DNA of 64,000 bases. Source: Croceicoccus bisphenolivorans. Lineage in GTDB: Bacteria > Pseudomonadota > Alphaproteobacteria > Sphingomonadales > Sphingomonadaceae. Below are positions 1 through 10,470 of the stretch, piece after piece (the stretch's first letter is position 1; every line of letters begins with the position of its first letter). The position numbers and the translations under genes were made by a program. Under the pieces are notes generated by a model, which worked only from the letters and a program-made list of their open reading frames with translations, had not been told where the DNA came from and made no database searches. The stretch lies in the NCBI RefSeq assembly GCF_001634625.1, contig NZ_LRSE01000002.1, positions 62,001 to 126,000 of the forward strand. The letters run 5' to 3'.

Positions 1-2
1 CG

Positions 3-740
3 ACGCTCACGAACGCCGAACACCACCGTGTAATCGAAATTTGTGTCGAACATACGGCAGGCCGCGTTCCGGTGATTGCGGGCTGCGGCTCCAATGATAC
101 CGCCAATGCGCTGATGCACATGACTTTTTCGAAGCGGTATGGCGCATCTGCGGCACTTGTCGTCGCGCCCTATTACAACCGTCCCAGCCAGGCGGGGCTG
201 ATCGCGCACTTTTCGCATCTGGCCGAAAACTGCGACCTGCCGATCATCCTCTACAACGTGCCGGGCCGCACGGTGACGGATATCGAACCGGAAACGGTGT
301 GCGAACTGGCCAAGCGTTTTCCCGACCGGATCATCGGCATTAAGGACGCGAGCGGCGACTTGTCGCGAGTCGTCGATCACCGCATGGGCATCGGGCCGGA
401 CTTCTGCCAGCTTTCGGGCGATGACGAGCTTTCGCTGCCTGCCAATGCCGCCGGTGCTTCGGGCTGCATCTCCGTCACCGCGAACGTCGCGCCGAAGCTT
501 TGCGCCGAATTCCAGCAGGCCTGTGTCGACAACGACTTCGCCAAGGCGCGGGAAATCAACGACAAGCTTTATCCGCTGCATTACGCCATGTTCGAGGATG
601 CGAGCCCCGCGCCGTGCAAGTATGCCCTGTCGCGCGTGCATGACTGGATGACTGACGATCTGCGCCTGCCGATGGTCAAGTGTTCGGACAAGGCGAAGGC
701 GGCGGTCGACGAAGCGCTGCAGCATGCCGGACTGCAGTAA
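3..740 (+). CDS. dapA: 4-hydroxy-tetrahydrodipicolinate synthase, 5'-truncated by window edge
   Basis: Condenses pyruvate with aspartate semialdehyde in the diaminopimelate/lysine pathway in the cytoplasm. The reading frame is open from base 3 and enters in the middle of the (beta/alpha)8 barrel, so the N-terminal third lies outside the window; the GTG at 72 is internal, not a start. Visible family motifs are the AGCGSNDT strand-loop, VVAPYYNRPSQAG with its Tyr, LYNVPGRT containing the catalytic-pocket Tyr, and GIKDASGD with the Schiff-base lysine. About 245 residues of roughly 290-300 are present. smpB follows 60 bases downstream on the same strand, a common alphaproteobacterial arrangement. 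Confidence 0.95.
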   Translation, partial: TLTNAEHHRVIEICVEHTAGRVPVIAGCGSNDTANALMHMTFSKRYGASAALVVAPYYNRPSQAGLIAHFSHLAENCDLPIILYNVPGRTVTDIEPETVCELAKRFPDRIIGIKDASGDLSRVVDHRMGIGPDFCQLSGDDELSLPANAAGASGCISVTANVAPKLCAEFQQACVDNDFAKAREINDKLYPLHYAMFEDASPAPCKYALSRVHDWMTDDLRLPMVKCSDKAKAAVDEALQHAGLQ

Positions 741-800
741 CCGGCCCGATCTGCACAGGGGGCTTTCGCAGCGCGCTCAGGCTCCCTACATGGCGCGGCT

Positions 801-1283
801 ATGGCACGTCCCAAGCCCTCTACGTTCGAAAAGACCAAGACCGTCGCGGAAAATCGCCGCGCGCGGTTCGACTATTTCATCGAGGACACCTTCGAAGCCG
901 GCATCGCGCTGACCGGTACGGAGGTGAAGTCGCTGCGCTTTGGCGAAGGCTCGATTACAGAGGCCTATGCCGAGATTCGCGATGGCGAGGCGTGGCTGGT
1001 GAACGCGAACGTGCCCGAATTCAGCCATGGCAACCGCTACAACCACGAGCCGAAGCGCCCGCGCAAGCTGCTTCTGCACACGCGCGAGATCGAGAAGCTG
1101 CTGGGTGCGGTGGAGCGCAAGGGCATGACGTTGGTGCCGCTGTCGGTCTATTTCAATTCCAAGGGCCGGGCGAAAGTCGAGCTCGCGCTCGCGAAGGGCA
1201 AGCAGGCGCACGACAAGCGCGCGACCATCAAGGAGCGTGACTGGAAGCGGGACAAGGCTCGCGTGATGCGCGAGCACGGATAG
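801..1283 (+). CDS. smpB: SsrA-binding protein SmpB
   Basis: Binds tmRNA and delivers it to stalled ribosomes for trans-translation. The 160-residue product is the normal family length. It shows the N-terminal [19 protein letters not shown] segment, the GTEVKSLR tmRNA-binding loop, and the lysine/arginine-rich C-terminal tail ([20 protein letters not shown]) that occupies the mRNA channel. It sits just after dapA on the same strand, probably co-transcribed. The 158 bases between this gene and the next hold no convincing terminator. Confidence 0.96.
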   Translation: MARPKPSTFEKTKTVAENRRARFDYFIEDTFEAGIALTGTEVKSLRFGEGSITEAYAEIRDGEAWLVNANVPEFSHGNRYNHEPKRPRKLLLHTREIEKLLGAVERKGMTLVPLSVYFNSKGRAKVELALAKGKQAHDKRATIKERDWKRDKARVMREHG

Positions 1284-1441
1284 TTATCGAAAATCGAGTT
1301 TACTGGCCGCGCGATATTGATGACAAATTCCGTCAATCGCGGCTAGGAAGTGTGACGGCGTTCACCAGCTGTGTATCTGATGCGCGCTAACAGGGGGCAT
1401 GGGCCGGGTTTCAGCCGGTCACGAAGGCTAGAAAGAGACTC

Positions 1442-2038
1442 ATGGCGCAGGGCATTGCCAGCCGCATCGCAGGTTGGACGCGGTCGAAGATGCCGACCCG
1501 CGAACAGATGGAGCGCAATCGCTTCATCCGTCCCTATGCGCATCGCGTCCTGCGCTCCGAACTCTGGCGTTTCACCCGCCGCTCAGTGCCGCGCGGCGTT
1601 GCTCTTGGCATCGCGGCGGGAATCATCATTCCGCTTGGCCAGATCTTCGTTGCCGCCATGCTGGCATTGCCGGTGCGCGCCAATGTGCCGGTTGCTGCTG
1701 CACTGACTTTCGTGACGAATCCGGCCACCACGCCGCTTGTCTGGTGGTTTGCCAATTGGCTGGGCGGCGTATTGCTTCGAGTGGACGAGGTGACCATCGT
1801 CGCACCCGTCAGCACCGCAATGCAGCAGACCGAATTCGACAAGTTTCTCGAATGGCTGACCGGTGAAACGCTGGTGACCGCGTTCGGGCTGGTCGCGCTT
1901 GCGTCCATTACCAGCGCCGTCGGTTACGTGGTTTCGGCCTGGGGTTGGCGCTGGTGGATCGCGCGCAAGCGGATGCGGGCAATCCGGCATCGCCGCGAGA
2001 GGCTTGAACGTGCGCGCCACGCGGAATCCGAAAGCTGA
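1442..2038 (+). CDS. DUF2062 domain membrane protein
   Basis: A 198-residue integral membrane protein of unknown function. The N-terminal 50 residues are basic and soluble; two or three hydrophobic segments follow (about residues 58-82, 88-118 and 145-168), then a basic C-terminal tail rich in Arg. The central RGVALGIAAGIIIPLGQ and TFVTNPATTPLVWW segments are typical of DUF2062. Its TGA stop overlaps the ATG of the downstream cckA by one base (TGATG), so the two are translationally coupled, which suggests but does not prove a functional tie to the kinase. Confidence 0.85.
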   Translation: MAQGIASRIAGWTRSKMPTREQMERNRFIRPYAHRVLRSELWRFTRRSVPRGVALGIAAGIIIPLGQIFVAAMLALPVRANVPVAAALTFVTNPATTPLVWWFANWLGGVLLRVDEVTIVAPVSTAMQQTEFDKFLEWLTGETLVTAFGLVALASITSAVGYVVSAWGWRWWIARKRMRAIRHRRERLERARHAESES

Positions 2039-4443
2039 TGCTGGGCTTGCTCAGGGAAACGCCGGGGCGCAGCGTACCCGACTGGCTGCTGATCGGCACG
2101 GCGGTTCTTGCCAGTGCGGTTGCCATACAGGTCATGACAGACCTGTGGCAGCTGACGATCGCTTATGCCGGCACGCTGATAGTGTTCACCGCCGTGATGC
2201 GTGCGGCGATGAAGCGTGTGCCGACCGAAGGTGAAGAGCGCCTTGCCCCGCCTGACTGGTCGGTGACCGTCGCGGCGATCGAAAGGCCGGACGTCGCCAC
2301 CGTCATTACCGAGCGCAGCGGCAGGGTAGTCTGTGCGAACACGCGCTATGGCGAGTGGTTCGGGTTCTACAACACACCGCCCCAGCTTGCGCTGGACGAG
2401 GATTCGCAGGCCCGCCTGTCCGATGCATCGCGAGAGGCGTGGCGCGCTGGCGAAGCGACGGTCCAGTCGCTGGTGGGCACCAATGGCCGCTGGCACGCCG
2501 TTTTGCGGCGCGCGGGGCGGGGGCAAAATCATCTCGTCTGGGAATTCGCGCCGGTCGAAACGGTGGATCTGGGTGCGCGGGTCGTACGCCAGCTGGACGA
2601 CAAGCTGGGTCGCGCTTTGGGTGCTGCGGGCATACAGGCCGTGGCGGTCAGCGCCGAAGGCGAAGTCCTTGGCGCAAACGCCGAATTCGCGCGGCGGGCT
2701 GCGGGGGATGCTCCTGAAAACCTCGTCGGCCGGGAATTCGTCGAGTTCCTGACCGCGGATGACTACGATCGCATCTATTATGCGCGGGAAGGTACGAGTG
2801 GCGAGGATCTGCGCCTCATCCACCTGCCGGTTGTCGATCCCGACGATGCGCCGGGCAAGGGGCGCAGTTCGCCGGTCCTGTTCCTGATCCTCGAAGGCGG
2901 GCTGCATGCCGGTAACGCCGCCGCCCTGCCAGAGATCGAGAGCCTGCTCGCCCTGCTGCCGCTCGGTCTTGCGATGACGGACAGGGACGGGCGGTTCCTG
3001 TTTGCGAATAAGGCGTTCCGCCGTGCCGCGGGCCTTGAAACTCATGGCGAGATTCCACCGTTTCCGTCCGATCTCGTCGTGCGGGAAGACAAGAGTGCAC
3101 TGGCCGATTCGATCCGGCGCCATGCAGCAGGCACGCCCAGTTCCGGCGCGATGCCGGTGCGCCTGCACGCCAGTCCGGAAGAACCGGTCACGCTCAGTCT
3201 TGCCGGTGTGCGCGGACTTGGCGAATCGGCCGTATTGCTGAGCCTGAAGGACACGACAGAGGAAACGCGTCTGAAGCGCCAGGTCGCGCAGGCGACCAAG
3301 ATGCAGGCCGTCGGCCAGCTGGCAGGCGGTGTGGCGCACGACTTCAACAACGTGCTGACCGCGATCATCGGTTATTGCGACCTGATGCTGCTGCGCCACG
3401 CGCCGGGCGACAGCGATTACGACGATATTCAGCAGATCAAGGCGAATTCGAACCGCGCCGCCTCGCTTACCCGCCAGTTGCTGGCCTTTTCGCGCCAGCA
3501 GACGTTGCGGCCCCAGGTGCTGCAGCTGCCCGATGTCGTGTCGGAAGTCTCCGCCTTGCTCAAGCGGCTGATCGGCGAAAAGATCCGGCTTGAGGTGAAG
3601 CATGATCGCGCATTGGGCGCAGTGCGGGCCGATCCCAGCCAGCTGGAACAGGTGATCGTCAATCTGGCCGTCAATGCCCGCGATGCCATGCTTGCCAAGG
3701 GCGAATCCGGCACGCTTACGATCTCGACCCGCAAGATCACGCCGCGCGATGTGCGGGCGCTGAAGAACGAGGTGTTGCCGCAAGGAAACTACACCGCCCT
3801 GATTGTCGAGGATACGGGCGACGGCATTCCCACCGACAGCCTCGGCAAGATTTTCGAACCGTTCTTCACAACGAAGGAGACCGGGAAGGGGACGGGCCTC
3901 GGCCTGTCCACCGTCTACGGCATCGTGAAGCAGTCGGACGGCTTCATCTTTGCAGAGAGCGAGCCGGGAGAGGGCGCGCGCTTTACGGTCTATTTGCCGG
4001 TGCACGTGCCGGTGGCAGGCGAAATCGTCGCAGAACCGCGCAAAGAGGTGGAGCCGCGCGCTGCTTTCGGCGGAACGGGCAAGATCCTGCTGGTGGAGGA
4101 CGAAGACACCGTTCGCGCGGTGGCCGAACGTGCGCTGGTGCGGCAGGGTTACGTCGTGAAAACGGCGGCTGATGGCGAGGAAGGGCTGGAAGCGATGCGG
4201 GAGGGCGGCGAATTCGACCTCGTGATCTCCGACGTCGTCATGCCCACGATGGACGGTCCGGCCATGGCGCGCGAGATTCGCAAGCTCAAGCCCGATCTGC
4301 CCGTGCTGTTCATGTCCGGCTATGCCGAGGAGCAGTTGCGCCGCGAGATCGATATCGAGGCCATGTATTTCCTGCCAAAGCCTTTTTCCGTCGCACAGAT
4401 CGGGGAAAAGGTTGCATCGGTGCTGGGCGCGAGCCGGCAATAG
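2038..4443 (+). CDS. cckA: Hybrid sensor histidine kinase CckA
   Basis: Inner-membrane hybrid kinase of the CckA-ChpT phosphorelay, which in alphaproteobacteria phosphorylates CtrA and CpdR. The 801-residue protein has two N-terminal membrane helices (about residues 17-58), PAS-like regions (about 75-180, 185-290 and 305-400), a HisKA domain with phospho-acceptor His434 in GGVAHDFNNVLTAI, an HATPase domain (N-box NLAVNARDAM, glycine motifs DTGDGIP and GTGLGLSTVYG), and a C-terminal receiver with Asp732 in SDVVMPTMDG and a conserved KPF lysine. Architecture and length match CckA. The start is chosen because ATG overlaps the preceding stop. The partner regulator cpdR lies at 17.5 kb; chpT and ctrA are not in the window. 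Confidence 0.93.
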   Translation: MLGLLRETPGRSVPDWLLIGTAVLASAVAIQVMTDLWQLTIAYAGTLIVFTAVMRAAMKRVPTEGEERLAPPDWSVTVAAIERPDVATVITERSGRVVCANTRYGEWFGFYNTPPQLALDEDSQARLSDASREAWRAGEATVQSLVGTNGRWHAVLRRAGRGQNHLVWEFAPVETVDLGARVVRQLDDKLGRALGAAGIQAVAVSAEGEVLGANAEFARRAAGDAPENLVGREFVEFLTADDYDRIYYAREGTSGEDLRLIHLPVVDPDDAPGKGRSSPVLFLILEGGLHAGNAAALPEIESLLALLPLGLAMTDRDGRFLFANKAFRRAAGLETHGEIPPFPSDLVVREDKSALADSIRRHAAGTPSSGAMPVRLHASPEEPVTLSLAGVRGLGESAVLLSLKDTTEETRLKRQVAQATKMQAVGQLAGGVAHDFNNVLTAIIGYCDLMLLRHAPGDSDYDDIQQIKANSNRAASLTRQLLAFSRQQTLRPQVLQLPDVVSEVSALLKRLIGEKIRLEVKHDRALGAVRADPSQLEQVIVNLAVNARDAMLAKGESGTLTISTRKITPRDVRALKNEVLPQGNYTALIVEDTGDGIPTDSLGKIFEPFFTTKETGKGTGLGLSTVYGIVKQSDGFIFAESEPGEGARFTVYLPVHVPVAGEIVAEPRKEVEPRAAFGGTGKILLVEDEDTVRAVAERALVRQGYVVKTAADGEEGLEAMREGGEFDLVISDVVMPTMDGPAMAREIRKLKPDLPVLFMSGYAEEQLRREIDIEAMYFLPKPFSVAQIGEKVASVLGASRQ

Positions 4444-4488
4444 GCGTACCACACTTATAGCGGCCGCAAGGCACTCTCGGTAATTTTC

Positions 4489-4503
4489 GTTCCCCTCTTG
4501 TTC
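4489..4503 (+). promoter_or_regulatory. SOS (LexA) box upstream of recA
   Basis: A perfect GTTC-N7-GTTC direct repeat (GTTCCCCTCTTGTTC), the LexA operator known for alphaproteobacteria. It lies 77 bases before the recA ATG at 4581. A GAAC at 4509-4512 adds a possible third half-site. LexA repression of recA is established for the group; the site itself is read directly. Confidence 0.88.
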
Positions 4504-4580
4504 CATGAGAACAAATGGGATACATCATTGCAGGACGGTCGATAGGCCGACAGGCACAAACGATGCGAAAGGCCGAAGCG

Positions 4581-5645
4581 ATGGCTGCGAATCTGAAGCT
4601 GGTGGACAAGGAAAGCAACGTGGATCGTCAAAAGGCGCTGGACGCCGCTCTGGCACAGATCGATCGGGCATTCGGCAAGGGCTCGGCAATGAAACTGGGT
4701 AGCCGGGAGAAGATCGAGATCGAAGCGATTTCGACCGGATCGCTTGGCCTCGACATCGCGCTCGGCATCGGCGGCCTGCCGCGCGGGCGCGTCGTGGAAA
4801 TCTACGGGCCGGAAAGCTCGGGCAAGACGACACTGGCGCTGCACGCCATTGCAGAGGCGCAGAAGGCGGGCGGCACCGCCGCTTTCGTTGACGCCGAACA
4901 CGCGCTCGACCCGGTATATGCGAAGAAGCTTGGTGTCGACATCGACGAACTGATCGTCTCGCAGCCGGATACGGGTGAGCAGGCGCTGGAGATCACCGAT
5001 ACGCTGGTGCGTTCCAATGCGATCGACGTGCTGGTGGTCGATTCTGTCGCCGCACTGGTTCCCCGCGCGGAGATCGAGGGCGAGATGGGCGACAGCCACG
5101 TCGGCCTGCAGGCCCGCCTGATGAGCCAGGCGCTGCGCAAGCTGACCGGCTCGATCAACCGTTCACGCTGCCTGGTGATCTTCATCAACCAGGTGCGCAT
5201 GAAGATCGGCGTGATGTACGGCAATCCGGAAACGACGACTGGTGGCAATGCGCTGAAGTTCTACGCTTCGGTCCGTCTCGATATCCGCCGCACCGGCCAG
5301 ATCAAGGATCGTGATGAGATTGTCGGCAATGCCACGCGCGTCAAGGTCGTGAAGAACAAGGTTGCGCCGCCGTTCAAGCAGGTCGAATTCGACATCATGT
5401 ATGGCGAGGGCGTTTCCAAGATCGGCGAAATCCTCGATCTGGGCGTGAAGGCCGGGCTGGTTGAAAAGTCGGGTGCGTGGTTCAGCTACGATTCGATCCG
5501 CATCGGGCAGGGGCGCGAAAACGCGAAGACCTTCCTGAAGGAAAATCCCGAGCTTTGCGCCAAGCTGGAAGATGCGATCCGCGGCAAGACCGACGAGGTT
5601 GCGGAAGAGATGATGGTCGGCCCGGGCGAAGACGACGGCGAATGA
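4581..5645 (+). CDS. recA: Recombinase RecA
   Basis: DNA-strand-exchange ATPase and co-protease for LexA. The 354-residue product carries the Walker A motif [13 protein letters not shown], the Walker B region [16 protein letters not shown], the L1/L2 loop region with [20 protein letters not shown], and an acidic C-terminus. In-frame ATGs exist upstream (4515, 4563), but homologues start near [11 protein letters not shown] and the LexA box is upstream, so 4581 is preferred. A GTTC-N7-GTTC box predicts SOS induction, and an intrinsic terminator follows at about 5679. The gene is monocistronic. Confidence 0.97.
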   Translation: MAANLKLVDKESNVDRQKALDAALAQIDRAFGKGSAMKLGSREKIEIEAISTGSLGLDIALGIGGLPRGRVVEIYGPESSGKTTLALHAIAEAQKAGGTAAFVDAEHALDPVYAKKLGVDIDELIVSQPDTGEQALEITDTLVRSNAIDVLVVDSVAALVPRAEIEGEMGDSHVGLQARLMSQALRKLTGSINRSRCLVIFINQVRMKIGVMYGNPETTTGGNALKFYASVRLDIRRTGQIKDRDEIVGNATRVKVVKNKVAPPFKQVEFDIMYGEGVSKIGEILDLGVKAGLVEKSGAWFSYDSIRIGQGRENAKTFLKENPELCAKLEDAIRGKTDEVAEEMMVGPGEDDGE

Positions 5646-5678
5646 TTGCCTGATCCGATTCGATGAAATTTGCTGTTG

Positions 5679-5711
5679 GGGCGGGTTCGGCGATGGCCGG
5701 ATCCGCCCTTT
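5679..5711 (+). terminator. Intrinsic terminator after recA
   Basis: A 12-bp stem (5679-5690 with 5697-5708, two wobble pairs) around a CGATGG loop, followed by TTT. It lies 34 bases after the recA stop and before the alaS start at 5817. Confidence 0.6.
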
Positions 5712-5816
5712 CAGTATTGCGCCAAGCGGAAAATCGGGCGTGACGATCGCTCTGAACGCAATTTCCGGCCACTTCACCGCTTGTCGCAATTGCGCCTGTC
5801 GCCTAACTGCCATGCC

Positions 5817-8468
5817 ATGACCTCGACGAACGAAATCCGCGCCTCCTTCCTCGACTATTTCGGCAAGGCCGGGCACGAGAAAGTCCACTCGGCACCGCTG
5901 GTGCCGTACAACGATCCGACCCTGATGTTCGTGAACGCAGGGATGGTCCCGTTCAAGAACGTCTTCACCGGGCTCGAAACACGCGATCCGCCACGGGCGA
6001 CATCATCGCAGAAGTGCGTGCGCGCAGGCGGCAAGCACAACGACCTCGACAACGTCGGCTATACCGCGCGGCACCACACCTTCTTCGAGATGCTCGGCAA
6101 CTTCTCGTTCGGCGACTATTTCAAGGAGCAAGCGATCGAACATGCCTGGACCCTGCTGACCAAAGAGTGGGGGATCCCCGCCGACAAACTGATCACCACG
6201 GTCTATCACACTGACGACGAGGCTTTCGATCTCTGGAAGAAGATCGCGGGTCTCTCCGATGACCGGATCATCCGTATCCCGACATCGGACAATTTCTGGT
6301 CGATGGGCGATACGGGGCCCTGCGGGCCGTGCAGCGAAATCTTCTACGATCATGGCGAGCATATCTGGGGTGGTCCTCCGGGATCACCCGAAGAGGATGG
6401 CGACCGGTTCATCGAGATCTGGAATCTCGTGTTCATGCAGTTCGAGCAGAAGGCGGACGGCACTCGTGATCCCTTGCCCAAGCCTTCGATCGATACGGGC
6501 ATGGGTCTCGAACGCATTGCCGCCGTCATGCAGGGCGTGCACGACAATTACGACACCGACACGTTCAAGGCGCTGATTACCGCATCGGAAAACCTGACTG
6601 GTGTGAAGGCCGAAGGCGCAACCCAGGCGAGCCACCGAGTAATCGCCGATCACCTGCGTTCGACGAGCTTCCTGCTTGCCGATGGCGTTCTGCCCTCGAA
6701 CGAAGGGCGCGGCTACGTTCTACGCCGGATCATGCGTCGCGCCATGCGCCATGCGCATCTTCTTGGCGCGAGCGAGCCGTTGATGCACCGCCTGGTTCCA
6801 GCGCTTGTCACTGAAATGGGGCAGGCCTACCCGGAACTAGCGCGTGCTCAGGCCCTGATTGGTGAAGTGCTGGAGCGTGAGGAGACGCGGTTCCGCCAGA
6901 CGCTGGACAAGGGCCTGCGTCTGCTCGACGAAGCGACCGTCGATCTTGCGACGGGCGATGAATTGCCCGGCGAGACGGCCTTCCGCCTCTACGACACATA
7001 CGGATTTCCCTACGACCTGACCGAAGATGCGCTGCGTTCGCGCGGCATCGGGGTCGACCGTGAAGGCTTCGATACCGCAATGGCGCAGCAGAAGGCGGCG
7101 GCGCGCGCGGCGTGGAAGGGAAGCGGCGATGCGGCTTCGGGCGAGGTCTGGTTCGACATTGCCGAGCGCGAAGGTGCGACCGAATTCACCGGCTATACCT
7201 CCACCCAGGGTGAAGGAAACGTTGTCGCTTTGCTTGTCGACGGGGCGGAAGTGAAATCGGCAAGCGCCGGGCAGGACGTTGTCGTGCTGACCAACCAGAC
7301 GCCGTTTTACGGCGAAAGCGGTGGGCAGACCGGCGATGCCGGAACGATCACGGCAAACGGGCTGGAGATCGAGGTGTCCGACACTTCGAAGCCGCTGGGG
7401 CGCCTGCACGCACACCACGGCACGATCAAGAGCGGCACGATTGCCGTGGGCGATACGGTCCATCTCGTCGTCGATGCGCAGATGCGCGATGCCATTCGTG
7501 CCAATCACTCCGCGACGCACCTGTTGCACGCAGCGCTGCGCAATCGGCTTGGCGGGCATGTCACGCAGAAGGGGTCGCTCGTTGCTGCCGATCGCCTGCG
7601 CTTCGACTTCTCCCACCCCAAGGCGCTGACCGAAGAAGACATCCGCGCGGTCGAGGCTGAAGTAAACGCCCAGATCCGCGGCAACGAACCGGTCACGACA
7701 AGGTTGATGAGCCCGGACGATGCGATCGAGGCCGGCGCCATGGCGCTGTTCGGCGAAAAGTACGGCGATGAGGTTCGCGTCCTTTCCATGGGCCGGAACC
7801 CGGAAACGCGTTCCTACTCGGTGGAACTGTGCGGCGGCACGCACGTCAATGCCCTTGGCGACATCGCGGTTTTCCGCATCGTTGCCGAAAGCGCGGTTTC
7901 CTCTGGCGTCCGCCGTATCGAGGCGCTGACGGGTGAAGCCGCTCGCGCTTGGCTGGTCGGGCGCGAAGATGCGTTGAAGGCGATTGCCGCTGCCATGAAG
8001 GCTGCGCCCGATGAAGTTACTGGCCGGGTCATCGCGCTGATCGATGAACGCAAGCGGCTGGAGCGGGAATTGGCAGACGCGAAGAAGGCGCTTGCGCTGG
8101 CAGGTGCGTCGGGCGGCGCAACGACAGCACCGGCTGACGAGGATGTCGGCGGTGTGGCATTTGCCGGGCAGGTGCTGGAAGGCATGGACCCCAAGGAACT
8201 GCGCGGGCTTCTGGACGATGCCAAGAAGCGGCTTGGTTCGGGTGTGGCCGCGATTGCCGCTGTCAACGAAGGGCGTGCGGCGTTCGCTGTCGCCGTGACC
8301 GATGACCTGATCGAGCGCTTCAGTGCCGTAGATCTCGTCCGCAAGGGGGTCGAGGCGCTGGGCGGCAAGGGCGGCGGTGGCCGTCCCGACATGGCGCAGG
8401 GCGGCGGGCCCGACGGCTCGAAGGCCAGCGCAGCTATCGAAGCGGTGAAGGAAGCACTGGCGGACTGA
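5817..8468 (+). CDS. alaS: Alanine--tRNA ligase
   Basis: Charges tRNA-Ala and edits mis-charged Ser/Gly. The 883-residue product has full family length. The N-terminal catalytic core begins [22 protein letters not shown] and continues with [13 protein letters not shown] and the class II motif regions ([31 protein letters not shown]). The editing domain has the zinc-coordinating [12 protein letters not shown] and CGGTHV motifs, and the C-Ala domain ends in [13 protein letters not shown]. The frame is open to 5670, but family homology begins at the ATG at 5817. It lies after recA, a frequent alphaproteobacterial order, but with its own promoter space behind a terminator. Confidence 0.97.
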   Translation: MTSTNEIRASFLDYFGKAGHEKVHSAPLVPYNDPTLMFVNAGMVPFKNVFTGLETRDPPRATSSQKCVRAGGKHNDLDNVGYTARHHTFFEMLGNFSFGDYFKEQAIEHAWTLLTKEWGIPADKLITTVYHTDDEAFDLWKKIAGLSDDRIIRIPTSDNFWSMGDTGPCGPCSEIFYDHGEHIWGGPPGSPEEDGDRFIEIWNLVFMQFEQKADGTRDPLPKPSIDTGMGLERIAAVMQGVHDNYDTDTFKALITASENLTGVKAEGATQASHRVIADHLRSTSFLLADGVLPSNEGRGYVLRRIMRRAMRHAHLLGASEPLMHRLVPALVTEMGQAYPELARAQALIGEVLEREETRFRQTLDKGLRLLDEATVDLATGDELPGETAFRLYDTYGFPYDLTEDALRSRGIGVDREGFDTAMAQQKAAARAAWKGSGDAASGEVWFDIAEREGATEFTGYTSTQGEGNVVALLVDGAEVKSASAGQDVVVLTNQTPFYGESGGQTGDAGTITANGLEIEVSDTSKPLGRLHAHHGTIKSGTIAVGDTVHLVVDAQMRDAIRANHSATHLLHAALRNRLGGHVTQKGSLVAADRLRFDFSHPKALTEEDIRAVEAEVNAQIRGNEPVTTRLMSPDDAIEAGAMALFGEKYGDEVRVLSMGRNPETRSYSVELCGGTHVNALGDIAVFRIVAESAVSSGVRRIEALTGEAARAWLVGREDALKAIAAAMKAAPDEVTGRVIALIDERKRLERELADAKKALALAGASGGATTAPADEDVGGVAFAGQVLEGMDPKELRGLLDDAKKRLGSGVAAIAAVNEGRAAFAVAVTDDLIERFSAVDLVRKGVEALGGKGGGGRPDMAQGGGPDGSKASAAIEAVKEALAD

Positions 8469-8504
8469 GCTGGCGCCGGCCTGATCGAGCAGGGCGTGTG
8501 CGGC

Positions 8505-10301
8505 TCAGGCCGCTTCGCCCGACGCTTCGGTTCGCCTGTCAGCCAGGCTCGTCTTCAGCTTCGGCTTTCGCGTCAGTTCGCCGTCGCGCATGATCTGTTC
8601 GCGGAATTCATCGCGCTTTTCGTGGATCGAGGCGATGACCGGCCCCATGGCAACGCCGACGTTGACGAGCACTGCCTCTGACAGTTGCAGCGAACTTTCG
8701 AGCGTTTCCGGCACGGCTTCGGTTGCTCCGGCGCGATAGAGTTCGGCAGCGTGGCTGGAATCGCGCGCACGGGCGACGATCGGTAGGTCGGGGTAGCGCG
8801 AGCGCAACTTGCGCAGCAGGCGTGCAGCCAGAACGGGTTCGTCCATCGTCAGGATAATGGCCGAGGCGTTCGAGAGATTGATCCGGTCGAGCGCGGGGCC
8901 GCGCGCGTCCGCATAGAGCAGCGGGTGCTTGCGGCGGCGCGCTACCGCAGCCAGTTCCGGATCGGAGTCGATGGCCAGAAAACGTTGGTCGTGCCGCGAC
9001 ATCATGTCGGCGACTAGCTGCCCGACACGCCCGTATCCCAGAATGATCGCACGCCCCTGTGAAGGATCATCCTCGCTATCCTCTACCGCAGGCGCCGGTG
9101 GGGCATCGACATGGCGCGCGACCTTGCGCCCGAACAGGGCGAGGATCGGCGTGATCGTCAGGCCGATGGCGGTCACGATCTGCCAGAACTGGGCGGTTTG
9201 GGGCTGGATCAACTGTGCCGTGGCGGCCGCGGAAAGCACGATCAGCGTCGTTTCCGAAGGGCTGGCCATGGTGATGCCGGTTTCCACCGCAGTGCCACGG
9301 CGCGCGCCCATCATGCGCAGTAACGCGCCCGTCACCAGTGCCTTTACCAGCAGCACGCCTGTCACGGCCGCAGCGATCGGCCATGCATTTGCGGCGATCA
9401 CCCCAAGATCGACGCCCATGCCCACGGTGATGAGGAAAATCCCGAGCGCAAGACCCTTGAACGGCGCAGTGATCCCCTCGACCTCCGTGTGATATTCGGT
9501 TTCGGCGATCAGCAGGCCGGCAAGCAGCGCGCCGACGATGGGTGAAAGGCCAACCGCTGCGGTCGCCAGTGCCGCGATGATCACGACCAGCAGGCTGGCG
9601 GCAAGGAACAGTTCGGGGCTTTTCGTACGAGCCGCCTGTGCGAACAGGCGCGGCAGCAGGAAGCGCCCGCCGACCATCAGGAAGATCACGGTCAGCCCGC
9701 CCGTCCAGATCGTGTGCCACAGCCCCTCCATCCCTTCACTGCTGGCATAAGGCGCCATCGCGCCGAGCATGAAGATGATCGGCACGATGGCGATATCCTC
9801 GAACAGCAGCATCGAGAGAGCGGCCTTGCCAACAGGGCTTTTGGTTCCGGAAATCGGCAGGACGAGGGCGGTGGAGGAAAGCGCGAGGGCAAGGCCGAGG
9901 CCGAGGGCGCCTGTCCAGTATTGCCCCATCGTCATCAGCGCGAAAGCTATCAGGGCGGCCGAGATGGTCAGTTCCATCGCGCCAAGGCCGAAAACCATCC
10001 GCCGCAATTGCCACAGGCGGTTGAATGACAGTTCAAGGCCGATGGTGAACAGCAGCAGGATGATGCCGAACTCCGCAAAGGGTTCCAGCCCCTGTGGATC
10101 GGTTATCGTGACATATTGCAGCCATGGATAGTCGAAGACGAGCCGCCCGAGCCCGAACGGACCGACCAGCATCCCGACAAGAATGAATCCGATGATCGGC
10201 GTGATGCGGAACCGTGCGAAGACGGGGATCACGATACCGGCGGCGCCAAGGATGACGAGGGCATCGGAAAGTACGGGTGAGAAATGCAGTTCGCTCGCCA
10301 T
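8505..10301 (-). CDS. CPA2-family monovalent cation:proton antiporter (YbaL/KefB-like) with TrkA-N domain
   Basis: A 598-residue inner-membrane antiporter. Residues about 10-385 form a Na+/H+ exchanger domain with around 12 hydrophobic helices, including the GFILVGMLVGPFGLG and SSTALVLPISG segments. Residues about 410-530 form a Rossmann TrkA-N (RCK) domain with GYGRVGQLVADMMSRH, which would bind NAD(H) or a nucleotide ligand and gate transport. Length and order match YbaL/RosB-type proteins, probable K+ or glutathione-gated efflux. The exact ion is not readable from sequence. It is transcribed alone, divergent in sense from the flanking alaS. Confidence 0.88.
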   Translation of the reverse strand: MASELHFSPVLSDALVILGAAGIVIPVFARFRITPIIGFILVGMLVGPFGLGRLVFDYPWLQYVTITDPQGLEPFAEFGIILLLFTIGLELSFNRLWQLRRMVFGLGAMELTISAALIAFALMTMGQYWTGALGLGLALALSSTALVLPISGTKSPVGKAALSMLLFEDIAIVPIIFMLGAMAPYASSEGMEGLWHTIWTGGLTVIFLMVGGRFLLPRLFAQAARTKSPELFLAASLLVVIIAALATAAVGLSPIVGALLAGLLIAETEYHTEVEGITAPFKGLALGIFLITVGMGVDLGVIAANAWPIAAAVTGVLLVKALVTGALLRMMGARRGTAVETGITMASPSETTLIVLSAAATAQLIQPQTAQFWQIVTAIGLTITPILALFGRKVARHVDAPPAPAVEDSEDDPSQGRAIILGYGRVGQLVADMMSRHDQRFLAIDSDPELAAVARRRKHPLLYADARGPALDRINLSNASAIILTMDEPVLAARLLRKLRSRYPDLPIVARARDSSHAAELYRAGATEAVPETLESSLQLSEAVLVNVGVAMGPVIASIHEKRDEFREQIMRDGELTRKPKLKTSLADRRTEASGEAA

Positions 10302-10415
10302 TGGTTACGACCCTAGGTTGCAATGCGGCAATTGGCCAGAGCGAGGGCGAAGGAAAGAACCATGACCTTGCCAAAGGTCGGGAAGGTTGGTGCAAGAACT
10401 TGTCGGCAGGCATGA

Positions 10416-10447
10416 AAATGGCCGGTCGGGAGCTGCCCCGACCGGCC
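10416..10447 (-). terminator. Intrinsic terminator after the M3 oligoendopeptidase gene
   Basis: A perfect 11-bp stem (10420-10430 with 10437-10447) with a six-base loop, followed on the minus strand by ATTTTC. It lies 24 bases beyond the stop of the minus-strand peptidase gene. Confidence 0.75.
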
Positions 10448-10470
10448 TTATGATTTTCAGGATTTTCGGA

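Noticed and set aside
1924-4506. 860-codon open frame on the minus strand opposite cckA
   Set aside because: Codons mirror those of cckA, the product is rich in His/Arg/Gln without a family match, and cckA is certain. It is a GC-driven antisense frame.
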